A stretch of DNA of 64,000 nt from Euglena gracilis (GCA_039621445.1 CP154956.1:23362743-23426742); one strand, 5' to 3'; shown: positions 19,352 to 30,120, counted from the stretch's first letter. A program made the numbers and translations. The notes: generated by a model not told the origin, from the letters alone.

Positions 19352-22273
19352 CTATTCCTTCGATCTGCAGGGTCTGGGGTAATTGCCAATCCGCCTCCCA
19401 TTAAAATTGATCAACCTTTCCATGGGAGTCCTGGAGTCAAAAGCCACAATGTACTCTCCCCCTCCCATTGATTTCACTGCCTTGGGGGGAGTGCCAACCA
19501 AACTGATAATTGTGTTGCTCAACACATGATCTGACAAATCAGGTGGGGCAAACATCCTGACATGGGGATTTTTCTGTGTTTTAATGCACGAATCCTCAGT
19601 AATCCATTTCGATATAAATTCAGGAACTCTGTTGAGGAGCAACCGAATTTCTTCCTCGGCAGATGTATCCTTCACGCAAAGCTGGGCTGACACAAACCTC
19701 ACCCAGAAATCATTCCAATCTGCCCGGGTGGTCTTTCCAGGGGTCTTCAACGAAATGTTATACCAAGCCCTCCTAGCTTCAAAGATATTTTCAGGTGCAT
19801 ATCTCGCCTTGATCCGCGCAAAAACCGGCGTGAATCCAGGCTTTGCACCTGAACGCTGCAGAAATTTAATTTCCTGTTTGAGACTGTCACACAAACAGGA
19901 CTCAAAAATATGCAGCTTCATTGCCTCCCCGTATTCCCTCCCCAGGGAAATGGCCTGCCAATACATTTCCCAATCTGCCTCAAAATTCTGCCAATCAGGA
20001 GACCTATCGCCGAATCGGGGAGGTCTAATCGACTTGGCAATTTCTGACACCACCAGGTCACCCCCCAGGGCTAAAACCGGATGGTGCTGACCCCCTATTC
20101 CACCCCCCGCAGAAACTGGTCGAATGGAAGAAGTGGGACCTTGATTCCCGCTTTGCAATGAAGGAAAATATCCTGAAAACAATGGGGTTGGACCTTCTTC
20201 AAGTGGTTCCAAAACAAAACCAATCTCAGGGGTGGCTCGTGCGGGAACAGGCTGCACAAGGTCAGCCGATTTCTGCATCGTTATCACTGGTTCCACATTC
20301 ACAGTCACAGGCACTACCACCGGTGCTGGGACTGCGACTGTGGGAGATGAAGATTTCTTCTTTAGGCCTCTTTCAACCTGGAGGAGTTTATAGTTTATTC
20401 TTGCTGCTGAAAATTCTGAAGATAAAAACTGGTTGGCCACTTGCCCCAATGCAGACTGAACTCCTTTCTCAACATTTTGAACTGCTTCCTGCAGATTTTG
20501 TGTTTGGGATGAGCATGATTGGAGTCCCAGCGAAAAACCCCGCATAGCACCCTCCAAATCATGGATCCCCTTTTCTGCCGATTGTGGCCCCCCAGCAATA
20601 CTTTGCATCAAACTATGCTGGACCTGTGACTGCACAGCTTCATTATGCAGGACCCTGCAATGAATTTGTTGTATCAACGCATCCTGTCTCTGGGTAAGTA
20701 CCGTAAATTGCTGACCCAGTGTCAGGATTTGTTGATTCTGCTTTTCATGGAGCAATCTGATTTCCTTCATTTGCTCCTGTTGAAAATGCTTCCCCTCTTG
20801 TTGGATTTCTTGCAGTCCTCTCTCCAAATTCTCATTTTTCTGCCTCTCCTTTTGATAATTCCTTTCAAACTGTTGCACCAAATTATTTTCTGACCTGACA
20901 CAGGTCATTTGGATTTGGAGTTCAGCCACGGCCCGCTGAACAAAATTGGAAAAATGGTCCTGCTGCTGTGCAGAAAATTCCAGCATATGTTGATCGACCT
21001 TATTTCTGCATTGAAGCAAAATCTGCTCGGCCTTTTGCTCCAATGCGTTTGTTAATTTGATGCCCTCCGAAACCAGGTGTTCCACTACTTGTGCCCTCGT
21101 CTCATCCAAAGACTTTTCAATATGGACAGCGAGTGGCTGTGCATCACGCAGAACCACTTGCTCTTCCATACTCGAAACTCTAGCATTCATTTGATTGAGC
21201 TGAGTTGACAGCCCCAGGGCCCACAACTCCCACCGTTCACTATCTTCCTCCCAAAATGGGTATGGGGGAGCCGGGCCCTCCTCCCCATAATCCATTTGGG
21301 GCTGGGCTGGCTGTTCAGAATCATTGTTCAGAAAAATGTCAGTTTGCCCATCTTTCTGAGTATCACCCACCCCCAGACCTTGGTGGGGTCTTTTCACCTC
21401 CATCACTGATTCATCAGATGGCGGTGTGCCCCTCCCTCGAATTAGGGGGTTGGTGGGGGAGCCCTCCATCGGTTCTTCCAACGGCTCCCCCCCTGGGTGT
21501 AAACCCTTCTGCCACTCTTGCACCCGTGCCTTTACCACCTCCCGGGGATATCTCTCACCCTCCTCTGTTAAAAACACATCCAAGGGAACCTGGGCCTGGA
21601 TCAGGTCTTGCATATCCTGATCCGTTAGCTCATCCCCTTGGAAAACCCCCTGGACCTCCCCTATGGTTGCACCCGCTGAACAGGGACCATGTAGAGGATG
21701 GGGCAGAGGGACAGGGAGTAAAGGAAGGTTTTCATTAGGCTGAAAGTGCATGCGGGAGTCCACAAAACACAGCCCCCCAGTGGGTGCTGCTGCCCCACTG
21801 AAGGTCTGATCCCCGTTAAAATTAACAATCGCTGGCCCAGGAAAACACATTGGTGAAAAATCAGGGTTTCCAGCAATCTTCAAAAATGCTAGTATTGACT
21901 CTGAAGTTGCAACCGGGTTCCACTCAGTTTGCTGAATATCGGTGGGCTGGTTTGTAAACTCAAGATTTCTGGGGCCACTGGGAGATACCAAATCAGAAAA
22001 TTGAATATCCCCATCCCCAGAAAAATCTGGGCCAGAATTCCTGAAAAATCCTGGTGTCCTGCCGAAAGTAAATTCCTCAGCAACCGGCTGGGAAATCAAC
22101 ACAAGTGCACCCAGGTTTTCATTCGAAGAATGTGCCAAATCTGAAATGGTATGAGAAGTATTTCCACACCATCTGAAACTGGGGAGAAAATTTCTGATAA
22201 TGCTGAAAAGTCGTTGCATTTTCAAACTGATCATGACTAACAACATGATCAGTTGACAAACCTCTGCGACCAT
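19352..22273 (-). CDS. E1 gag, coiled coil and capsid
   Basis: A frame of about 970 codons starts at the ATG formed where the LTR meets the PBS (22273-22271) and encodes MVAEVCQ. The same frame is open into the LTR, but the junction ATG is shared by E0 and E2, so I choose it. Residues about 350-650 are rich in Q, E and L with heptad spacing (QNQQILTLGQQFTVLTQRQD), a long coiled coil. The C-terminal third has PPRFGDRSPDWQNFEADWEMY and WNDFWVRFVSAQLCV, a retrotransposon capsid-like helical region. Gag would form the particle. The capsid wording differs from that of E0, E2 and E3, so E1 is a separate lineage. It ends at a frame change before the knuckle. Confidence 0.75.
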   Translation of the reverse strand: MVAEVCQLIMLLVMISLKMQRLFSIIRNFLPSFRWCGNTSHTISDLAHSSNENLGALVLISQPVAEEFTFGRTPGFFRNSGPDFSGDGDIQFSDLVSPSGPRNLEFTNQPTDIQQTEWNPVATSESILAFLKIAGNPDFSPMCFPGPAIVNFNGDQTFSGAAAPTGGLCFVDSRMHFQPNENLPLLPVPLPHPLHGPCSAGATIGEVQGVFQGDELTDQDMQDLIQAQVPLDVFLTEEGERYPREVVKARVQEWQKGLHPGGEPLEEPMEGSPTNPLIRGRGTPPSDESVMEVKRPHQGLGVGDTQKDGQTDIFLNNDSEQPAQPQMDYGEEGPAPPYPFWEEDSERWELWALGLSTQLNQMNARVSSMEEQVVLRDAQPLAVHIEKSLDETRAQVVEHLVSEGIKLTNALEQKAEQILLQCRNKVDQHMLEFSAQQQDHFSNFVQRAVAELQIQMTCVRSENNLVQQFERNYQKERQKNENLERGLQEIQQEGKHFQQEQMKEIRLLHEKQNQQILTLGQQFTVLTQRQDALIQQIHCRVLHNEAVQSQVQHSLMQSIAGGPQSAEKGIHDLEGAMRGFSLGLQSCSSQTQNLQEAVQNVEKGVQSALGQVANQFLSSEFSAARINYKLLQVERGLKKKSSSPTVAVPAPVVVPVTVNVEPVITMQKSADLVQPVPARATPEIGFVLEPLEEGPTPLFSGYFPSLQSGNQGPTSSIRPVSAGGGIGGQHHPVLALGGDLVVSEIAKSIRPPRFGDRSPDWQNFEADWEMYWQAISLGREYGEAMKLHIFESCLCDSLKQEIKFLQRSGAKPGFTPVFARIKARYAPENIFEARRAWYNISLKTPGKTTRADWNDFWVRFVSAQLCVKDTSAEEEIRLLLNRVPEFISKWITEDSCIKTQKNPHVRMFAPPDLSDHVLSNTIISLVGTPPKAVKSMGGGEYIVAFDSRTPMERLINFNGRRIGNYPRPCRSKE
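22261..22272 (-). promoter_or_regulatory. E1 primer-binding site, initiator tRNA-Met
   Basis: Immediately inside the 5' LTR the minus strand reads TGGTCGCAGAGG, one base different from the exact complement of the common initiator tRNA-Met 3' end (TGGTAGCAGAGG). E0 has the identical 12 bases. Confidence 0.85.
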
Positions 22274-24351
22274 GTCTGCGGAACCCGTCCTCAGGGTCCC
22301 CGGCGTAGGATCGATTTTCAAAAGTTCCGTGGCCGTCAGCCACTCCTGGGTGCGTCGGCAGGTTTGGCCCCGTCCCCCCCGGGGACTGTCCCCCCCCCCC
22401 CCGCAACCCGGAGGGCTCCAGTTCCCGTGGTCTCGGCACACGCCCCACCTTGCCCGGCCCCCTCGAGGGGAACCGGACACACCGAATGCAGGGGGTGGGT
22501 GGGCTCAGGTCCACCCCCCGGAGTGCTTTGGGCTGTTGCTAAGAACGGGGTTAAACGTGGAATTTCCCCAACCTCGGTCCGTGGACTCCCTACTTGCTTT
22601 CCCCCTCCCTGAATCCCCGCTGTGTGCATGCTTGTGCGTGTGACACCGCCCGCTCCACTTGCACAGTACAATTCCAAGCAATATGAATGCATAATTCAAA
22701 GTGTCATTTGAATGTTTGTAAGGATTTGGTGAGAATATGGGAGCTGATAGACAGATGATAGAGGAAGAGTAATACGGAAGTGGAAGACCCTGCAGAGGGG
22801 ACAACGCGTTTTTTAAATTCTGAATTCTGCCCCCCCACCGAACTTCGGCTCCGAACGAGCCTAAATCAGGGGGGCAATGTATTAATTCTGACCCCCCCGA
22901 TTTCGGCTCTAAACAGCCAAAAATCAGGTTGGGGAACCCCCCCCCCCCAGTTCTGGGCTCTTGTCACCGAACTGGCTGGGGTGTTTATGTTTTGGGCTGA
23001 AGTATTCTGGGAAAGTATTTCTTCGAACAGCCCCCCCCCCCCACCGTTGAGCGCTGACCCAGTCCGAAACGGTTGAGAGTAGGGATATTTTTTATGCCAA
23101 CCGACTGTGGAATATCCTTAAAATTTCCTCCCGGAATCCTGGCTCATCTCCCTGTCTGAAAACAGGAGAAAAACCCCCGGGGAGAAACTCTGAATTTAAT
23201 TAATTTTTAATGTGAAGAATCTGACAATTCTGCACAAACAAACAATAAAAAAGCCTGAAAAAAACCTGGGAAAAGAAACTGAGAAAACAGACTGTCACTG
23301 CCACAGCCACAGTCATTCTCATCCTGATTGACTAAATTCCTGCCCCCCCCAAGGGTTTTCGGTTCCGAACAACCGGAAACCTGGTGGAGGTAAAAATGCA
23401 CCAGCCACAGCCCAAATCTGTGGTTCTGGGTATTATTGCTGCCCCCCCCCCCGACCTGCCAGCAGCAGACCCAGGTTCGGGGAAGAAAAGAGACCAAAAG
23501 AGCTGCCCCCCCCAGCCCAGAAATTGGCTTCCTTTCGGCCAGATTTCGGCTGGGAGAGATAAAAATGCTGCCCCACCCCAGCCCAGAAATTGGCTTCCTT
23601 TCAGCCATATTTCGGCTGGGAGAGATAAAAATGCCGCCCCCCCCCCTCCAGCCCAGGGCCTTCAGTTCTGTAAAACCAAACACCTGGTGGAAGTCCATAA
23701 TAAACTGCCCACGCTGTAACCACTTAAAATTATTCTCCATTTGCTTTTCAGGGCGCGTTTATGAACAATCCACAGGTCTAAACCCTGTGGACGTCCAAAA
23801 TCTCCTCTCAAAACCACCCTTGTGCTTTCCGGGGTGAGTTTCTGAACAATGCACAGGTCTAAAACCTGTGGACGTCCAAAATCTCCCGTCAAAACCTCCC
23901 TTCAGGACTCCCAGCTACTCTGGAGGCCTTCAGGGGGTGTTTGTGAGGGAAAAAGCTGGTCTAGAGGCCTTGAACCTCTAGACCCTGTGGCCAACCTGTC
24001 CAACCCACTGTTCATCCACAGTCTCCTTTTGGCAAAATCCCAACCCTCATGACTAGGGTCTATGGCTGAACCATATACCCTGAGTCCATTTCTGTATGTT
24101 TGTGTGCTGGACTCCCTTCCAATTGGGGGGGATTTGGTCCGCGCGTCCACAGGCTCCTTTCTTACCCAGTTGGGATCTCTTAGGATGGCACCTGGAGATT
24201 TGAAATTCCACTGCCAGCCCTCCATATCATTTGATGCGCCTTCCAAAGCGCTACCCAAAGATATCCAATTTAGGGCGCCACTCGGCCGTTTCCCAACTTT
24301 CACTTCCGGAGCCTGTTCTGGGCAGGAGCGTGGCTGTCCAAACAGCCAACA
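22273..24351 (-). repeat. E1 5' LTR, 2.08 kb
   Basis: It matches the 3' LTR from 8597 to about 10050 and from about 11930 to 12560; the middle 1.9 kb is missing, joined at cttaaaattattctccattt (near 23725). Ends are tgtctgcgg at 22273 and cagccaaca at 24351, followed by the ctcg target duplication. Confidence 0.9.
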
Positions 24352-24355
24352 CTCG

Positions 24356-24376
24356 CACCACCACCGTCATCTCAGA
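24356..24376 (+). mobile_element. 3' end of the LINE tail
   Basis: The 21 bases after the E1 target duplication (caccaccaccgtcatctcag) complete the LINE begun at 8022. The LINE target duplication atctatccctg follows at 24377-24387. Confidence 0.75.
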
Positions 24377-24387
24377 ATCTATCCCTG

Positions 24388-24756
24388 TTCAGGGCTCTGT
24401 CATTCTGTCAGTTTGTCTGTTCAAGAATTATCTGGGAAACAATTATTTGGACCAATTATTATCTTACCCTTGGTTTGGACTTGGGACTTTCATCTCTTGT
24501 GGTTTGTTGTATTGTGCTGCATTTGTGGATTCGCTTGCTAGATTATTTGTGGATTTTTTTTATCAAAGGAAAGGCGTGAGCCAACCAACCCACCTGTTTT
24601 AACCAAAACAAACGCACCAAAAACAAAGAAAATGCAAATTTTAAAACAAGCCGCGAGAGGAATTGAAAATACCCAGGGCAGGGTAAAGGATCTTACGCAA
24701 AAGGGTGCCGGCCCCAAGGGACTGGAAACTCCAGGGCAGGCACCTCGGTTAAAACA
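24388..24756 (+). repeat. E0 5' LTR, second part
   Basis: This resumes the LTR cut at 8021 and aligns with 53942-54298 of the 3' LTR: ttcagggctctgtcattctg, then an AT-rich tract with several ttgtttggacc-like motifs, and the end ggttaaaaca. The two LTRs differ at roughly one base in fifteen to twenty. Confidence 0.9.
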
Positions 24757-24901
24757 TGGTCGCAGAGGTAGACTGCCCATTTTTGATTCCCCTCCAACAT
24801 GCGGCTACGAACAACAAGCTGAAAAACGACCAGAAACTGCAAAAACTGACGCTGACATGCCAGCTGATGAAACCGCCATCGCTAGGGTGGTGGAGCCGGC
24901 G
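24756..24901 (+). pseudogene. E0 gag N-terminus, up to the E2 insertion
   Basis: The ATG 24756-24758 uses the last A of the LTR and the first two bases of the PBS. The product begins MVAEVDCPFLIPLQH and continues KLKNDQKLQKLTLTC. The E3 copy in the inverted segment near 58533 gives MFSELDCPILIPLRH and KLKNDQKLQKLTVTC. Protein-level conservation between two copies supports real translation through the PBS. The frame is cut at 24901 by E2, whose target duplication ggcg follows. Confidence 0.65.
24757..24768 (+). promoter_or_regulatory. E0 primer-binding site, initiator tRNA-Met
   Basis: TGGTCGCAGAGG directly follows the LTR end aaaaca, the same 12 bases as in E1. Confidence 0.88.
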
Positions 24902-25579
24902 TGTGCGCGGTCCGAGGGTGCCCGCCCCAAGGGGGGGTCCCAAGGGGGCCCAAAGGGGCCACGAAGGGCCGCGAGGGGACTCCAAGGCCCCCCAAGGGCC
25001 TTTTAAGGCCCCCATGGCCCCCAAGGGGGCCCCACAGCCCAGTTTGACCAAGGCAAGGGAAGGTAAAGGAGGGGGTAGGTTGAGGGGGCCAAAAGGCAAC
25101 CCCCAGGGGGATGCGCAACCCCTGCTGGGCTTTGCGCAAGCATGCGCACCCCCTTGGTGGGCGCTGGGGATGGCGCAATTCATTAAGAATTGCGCAGAGT
25201 ATACCAAGTAGCCCCCCCAGCTGTAGCCCCCCTCCAATTGTACATTTTCTGTTCACAGGGCTCTGTTTACACTCTGTTCACATACTGTTTGGCATTCAAT
25301 TGTGTTTTTGCATTTGGCAATCAACAAACAATCAAACAAGTTCAAGCAAACAAGTCCAAGTCATTGACCAGATTGTTCATTCAAGTTCAATTGAGTGGAC
25401 CCCAAAAGTATGCATTTTTCCAATTCTGCAGCGTCACCTACACCAACACCAACCCCTACCCCACTTTTTCACCAAAGGGAAAACCCTGTGGGCCCGACGG
25501 GCTCAAATTTTAACGATCCTACGCGGGTTGCGCCACCAGGGGTCCCTTCACAGGGACCTCAGGGGGGGCAACCCCAACA
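24902..25579 (+). repeat. E2 5' LTR
   Basis: TG...CA ends (tgtgcgcggtccgaggg to caaccccaaca), 678 bp, same length as the 3' copy. The left third is a chain of G/C-run dyads (gggggcccaaaggggcc). A near-palindrome gcgcaattc-attaa-gaattgcgc lies at about 25174-25196. A tract near 25245 ends in an acceptor-like ttttctgttcacag followed by ggctctgt, a motif also present in the E0 LTR. Confidence 0.95.
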
Positions 25580-25591
25580 TGGTAGCAGAGG
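25580..25591 (+). promoter_or_regulatory. E2 primer-binding site, initiator tRNA-Met
   Basis: TGGTAGCAGAGG directly after the LTR is an exact 12-base complement of the 3' end of the widespread initiator tRNA-Met (CCTCTGCTA plus CCA). Confidence 0.9.
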
Positions 25592-27549
25592 GGGGTGTGA
25601 GCCCTCTGGGCTCACATTATGTGAGCCTGGGGATCTCCCAGATTACCAGGAGGATGAAGAGGACAACACCAGCCACGGCCATGACAGCCCCAGCCATTAC
25701 AGCCAGGGCCAGCAGCTCCTGGCCATTGCCGGGCATGCCCAGCCGGACCCCCAGCAACCAGAACCATCTGGGTCCGGCATGGCATTGCCCAGCAGCCTGG
25801 GACTGCTCTCCGGCATGCCCAGCTTGGTCATGCCAGGGTTTGTGCATGACACGACCAGGCAGGTCATGTGGCAATTTGCAATGCGAGGGAAGATCAAAGA
25901 AGAAGAGGAAGAACCGGCAGAAGAAGAAGGCGAAGAAGAATTTGCAAGCCATGCCCAGCCCCTTCTATTGGAGGCGGGGCCCTGGCAGAACGCTGGGGAT
26001 GCCGGGCCGGCACATGCGCCGGTGAGCCATGTCGGGTCTGGGCATTTCCCAAACCGGACCCGACCATTGCTCGCTGGTGCATGCCGGGCCCGGGCATGAT
26101 GGGCCCCAAGGACATGCCCCAGACGGAACCACCCAATGGCAGCTGCAGGAGCTGCCCCCAGCAGGGGAAATGGTGGAGGACGAGGACCAGACGGCCCAGG
26201 GGGGGTTGGTGCCAGAACAGAGCCCGAAGGGGAGGCACCCCCTGCACCCCCCCCAGAGACTGTGGGAGGAGGCGGAGGCACAGGCCGCTGCCTCGGTGGT
26301 TCTGGGGCAGGAGATCCAGCGGTTGGACGGTTGGGTTGGCGACCTGCAAAGTCGGCTTGCTGAAGCGGGGGCCACCACAGCTGCTTCAGTTAGCCGCCTG
26401 GAGCAGTTGGTGTCCCTGCAGTTTCAGCGGGTCACGGAAAACTTTCAAGGAGTGGTGCAGCAAATGGAAAGAACCCAGGCTGGGCTAGCGTCCCAGCTGG
26501 CTGAAAATTTTAAAAATCTGCAGCAGAAGCAGATGGAAAATTTTTCTGGGGGAATGACAGCCCTGAGCGAGCTGGTGACCAACCGGCTGGGCGAAAGCCT
26601 CGGGACTGTGGCCCAACTAGCCCAGAGGGTCCAGGGGCTCGAGGCCATCGCCAGCCAGGGTCACCAGCCAGCTGAGGGGCAGGGGTTCAACGAGGCGATG
26701 GCTGGGCGGGTGAAAAATTTTGAGGAGCTGCTCATCACCTCCGTCCGGACGACGGAGGAGGTGATGAGGAACCAGGAGCTGGCCAGCGGGCGGCAGCAGG
26801 CCCAGGCCGAGGCCCTGGACCAAAGATTAAACCAGCTGACGGGTGAACTCGGGGGCTGCGAGAAAGAAATGCAGGGATTGCACAGGCCCTGCAAAATTTT
26901 CGAGCAGAGCTGGACGGACAGGCCACAGCCATCGCCGAACAACAAGGGACCATAAGGGAGGACATAAGGGAGCTAAGGGCCAGGGCTGAGGGGCAGGGCC
27001 ACAGCCTGCAGGAGCTGTGGGCCGAGGTCACCACCCACGGGCAGGTGATCCAGGTCCACAACGCCCTGCTCCTGGAGGTGGACTCAACAATAAAGGGGGC
27101 ACCAAAAGAAAATGCCGAAATAAAAAATCGGCTTTTCGTTTTGGAAAAGAAAATCGAAAATTTTGAAATTTTTGCCCCCCCATCCAGGAGCTACCACAGC
27201 CACCCAGAGGAGTGGGGCCGGAGAGCGAGGACCCCCGAGGCCCCGAAGCCAGAGTGCCCCCGGCAACCACAGACTCCCAGACCCAATCCACGCCGGGGGC
27301 CCAGAGTGCCAATGGCTCGGGTGCCGCGGGGGGCAATATGCCTCCTGGCCCCCAGCACCAGCTCCCAGTCCATCCCAGCGTGCTGGGAGGCAAGGGGCCC
27401 GTGGCCCCCCAGGGGCTCTCTGCTGGCTCCAGCAGCGGGGCAGCGGAGACAATGACCGAAATTCCCGGGGAAGTGGTATCCCCGGGCCCAGCTTCTGTGA
27501 CTGCAGTTTTTCCCAATGGGTTTTTGGGTTCTAGCCCCCAGAGACCAAG

Positions 27550-27722
27550 GGGCAGCCAGCCCCCGGGTCCCATGGCTGCGGGGGGCAGCCTGCCCCAGGG
27601 CCCCACGGCTGCGGGGGGCAGCCAGCCCCAGGGTCCCAGGGCTGCGGGGGGCAGCCAGCCCCAGGGTCCCAGGGCTGCGGGGGGCAGCCAGCCCCAGGGT
27701 CCCATGGCTGCGGGGGTCAGTC
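27550..27722 (+). repeat. 33-bp tandem repeat in E2 gag
   Basis: About five copies of a 33-base unit (ggggggcagccagccccagg, then gtcccagggctgc) encode an 11-residue repeat [11 protein letters not shown]. The length keeps the frame open. Similar proline/glycine spacers are common between coiled coil and capsid in gag proteins. Confidence 0.9.
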
Positions 27723-29548
27723 CGGTCCAGGTCCCCGCTGCTGGAGGGACTCCAGCTGCCCAGACACCTGGCACGTTCGGGTTCCAGGGGGTGGATTGGG
27801 AGGAAGCGGAACACCAGATTAAGGCTCACGGATTTTTTAATTTTTGGCCAGGTTGGGAGCCCAGGAGCAGCAGCAACAGTCTCAGCAAAATTCACGAACA
27901 ACGGGACAGTCCAGCACAGCGAAACCACAGGCAGCAGGCACAGCAGATCTACAAGGCCAGGGCAGGGGTCAACCAGGGGTGAAATCAGGGGAGCACCAGC
28001 GGCCCCCCAGCCCCGTGGGTTCCCCGCAGCAGGGGAATTCACGGGGGCAATGGACCCTTTCGCCTGGGCCCCTGAGGCTGGGGCAGCATCGTGCAGCGCT
28101 GCCCCTCTGGCCTTCGGGTCCCAGGACACGGGAGCCTGGGTCCGGGGGGTCCAGGCAGCTCCGGTCCACGTGGCGCTAGCAGCCCCCAGCCCAGCAGCCA
28201 GCATGTTTTTGGGGCCGCTGGCGACACTCCTCACCAAAGACCTCGTAAAACCACAGCTGAAAGGGGATTTTCATGATTTTTCAGTAAAATTTCAGCTTTA
28301 CATGCAGCAGGTTTCCATGGGACAGCCAGTGGGGGAGGAATTTAAAATGCTTGTTCTGACCGGCTGCCTGGACCACAGCAGCCGGCTGGAACTCCAGCGG
28401 CGACAGGAGATGGGGGAACGGGTCAGGTTCCAGGATTTCTGGAACTGACTGGCCCAGAAATACGGCGGTGACATATCCAGGCCTCGCTGCATGAGCAGCT
28501 CAGGGCCCTCAGGCCGGCAAACACGGGCAAATTAACCCTCCCAGCGTGGCGTGAATATGAAAGCCAGCTTAAATTAATTTTCTGCCGGATGGAAAACCCC
28601 TCTGAGGAGAAAGCACAGGCTCTGGTTCTGCAGCAGCTCCCAGATTCCATGCGTAGGGCAATAATCAGGGAGCAGACCCGAAAAAATCAGGATGCGCCTA
28701 CAGTGCGGCTGTGGCACATCCCTGGGTTGACGGCGGAAAAGGCAACACAACTCGCCCAGGAGGCTGTGGGGGAAGGGGAGCCGGTGACAGTCAGGGCACA
28801 CCGGGACTCCTTCCTCATCAAGATCTACGGCCGGCGGGCGCTGGAGAGGCTGATGATGAGGAACGGGGCCACGCTGCAGGGGGGTAATACAGTGAAAATC
28901 ATCCCCCACGAAACAAAGCTGGGATTGGAAGAGGTTTTTCGACATGCTGAAAACGAGCTGCGGTGCCAGGAACGGTCTGACAGCTATGGCCGTTCTTGGG
29001 GTGGACGGGGGGTCCCAGCCCACCAGGAGGACCACTGGACTGGGGGCCTCGACAATTTTTCAGTCTCTGAGGTAAAATCCCAGGAAGCCAGGCCAGCCCA
29101 GCCCCAGAAAACGGTTTCACAGCCAGCTGAGGGAGGGGCAAAGGCAGGACCCCCCAAAGGCCCTGAGGGGCCACAGGACAGGCAATCACGGCACCGGGGC
29201 GGGTCACCTGGAAAGGGACGGGAGGGACGCAGGTCACCCAGCCCGGGGCAAAAGGGGAATGGGTTTGGCAAGGGAGCTGGCAAGGGCGGCTCAGAGTTTC
29301 GCCCAGCCAGGTCCCCAACCCCTCACCCAGCCACCAACAGTGAACAAACCCCCCCGAGGAGCCCCCGGAGTGGCCCCTCGGTGGACCAGCCCTGCTGCGA
29401 GTGCGGGGCCACAGATCACTGGTCTCGGGAATGCCCTGGAAAAAAATGTTATGAGTGTGGGAAAACGGGACATCTGGCACGACAGTGCTGGTGGAGAAGG
29501 GGAAAGGGGAAGGGGACGTCCACACCCCCACGGCGGGGAAGTGCCTGA

Positions 29549-30120
29549 AAAAGCGGGGGCCAGAAGGGAGGGGACGGGGGCCCAGGGTACCCCCAGCACG
29601 GCCCTCGGAAGGGGGGTAAGGAAAGGGTTCACGCAGAGGGTTGGGTTTTTGTCAAGGGAAGGTCCAAAGGCAGATCCGGACTTGAACCTGCACGGTCCCC
29701 CCAGCCCCCCCTGCCTGAGACACGAAAAGGGACTGGGGGGGGGGGCCAGCAAGCCCTCTCATTCGACTCTGCCAACCCCTGGGCTGCGCTTTTCCCCAGC
29801 GAGGGCAGTCCAGGGGGGGGGGCTCAGGTCAGAGTTCAGGCTCGGGACAAAGGGAGAGGGGACACAAGGCGGCTGGCCCTCCGCAGCAGGCCGCCCAGGG
29901 GTCTTCGGGTTCCAGCACACCCAGTCTACCGCAGGTCACAACACCAGGAAGGGAGGGGAAAAACACAAAACAAAAAAATGAAAAAGAAAAAAACAAAACG
30001 CTCTCACAGGCATCAATCAGGGAGGCAGCGAGGGAGGTCATCAACGTTCCCCAAACCAGCAAAGGCACGGATGAAACCGCCCCCAGCACGGAAAGGGATT
30101 CAGGTTTTTCGATTCGCCAG
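29549..30120 (+). other. Linker between E2 knuckles and Dam-like domain
   Basis: No domain is recognised. An A-rich stretch (29955-30000) could be a hinge. From there a frame continuous with the Dam-like domain is open (QASIREAAREVINVPQTSK), suggesting that gag and the methyltransferase part were once one polyprotein, or linked by frameshifting. Confidence 0.4.

Larger units (their letters stand above)
8597..24351 (-). mobile_element. E1 chromovirus with C5 methyltransferase, minus strand
   Basis: This 15.75-kb element lies inside the LINE tail with the target duplication ctcg (8593-8596 and 24352-24355). The unoccupied version of the site is seen at about 59335 (ggttcgccacaccaccgc). Its 5' LTR is 22273-24351 and its 3' LTR is 8597-12560; the size difference is one internal deletion of about 1.9 kb in the 5' LTR. 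The PBS is TGGTCGCAGAGG. Order on the minus strand: gag, knuckle, C5 methyltransferase, protease, RT, RNase H, integrase, chromodomain. The methyltransferase-protease frame is unbroken; RT, integrase and the region after gag carry frameshifts. Confidence 0.9.
25579..29548 (+). pseudogene. E2 gag with coiled coil, repeats, capsid and two zinc knuckles
   Basis: The ATG at 25579 is formed by the LTR/PBS junction (MVAEGG). Recognisable parts, in shifting frames: an acidic E-rich region (to 26099); a coiled coil of some 250 residues (26180-27180, e.g. LGQEIQRLDGWVGDLQSRL); an 11-residue repeat region (27550-27722); the capsid from about 28195 (FLGPLATLLTKDLVKPQLKG, ELQRRQEMGERVRFQDFW); after one more shift, frame 28589-29548 with a possible small RNA-binding fold (DSFLIKIYGRRALERLMM). 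Last come two intact CCHC knuckles, CCECGATDHWSRECPGK and CYECGKTGHLARQC. Capsid and post-capsid parts match E3. At least five frame changes, mostly near C or G runs, break this copy. They may be real or consensus errors. Confidence 0.8.

Noticed and set aside
24749-25256. Long frames across the E2 5' LTR on both strands
   Set aside because: They follow the G/C-run dyads of the LTR and recur in the 3' LTR. The frame starting at 24756 is real only up to the E2 insertion at 24901.
27191-28237. 348-codon minus-strand frame inside E2 gag
   Set aside because: It is antisense to the 33-bp repeat array and capsid lead. The repeat length, a multiple of three, keeps all frames open. The sense strand has the capsid and knuckles.
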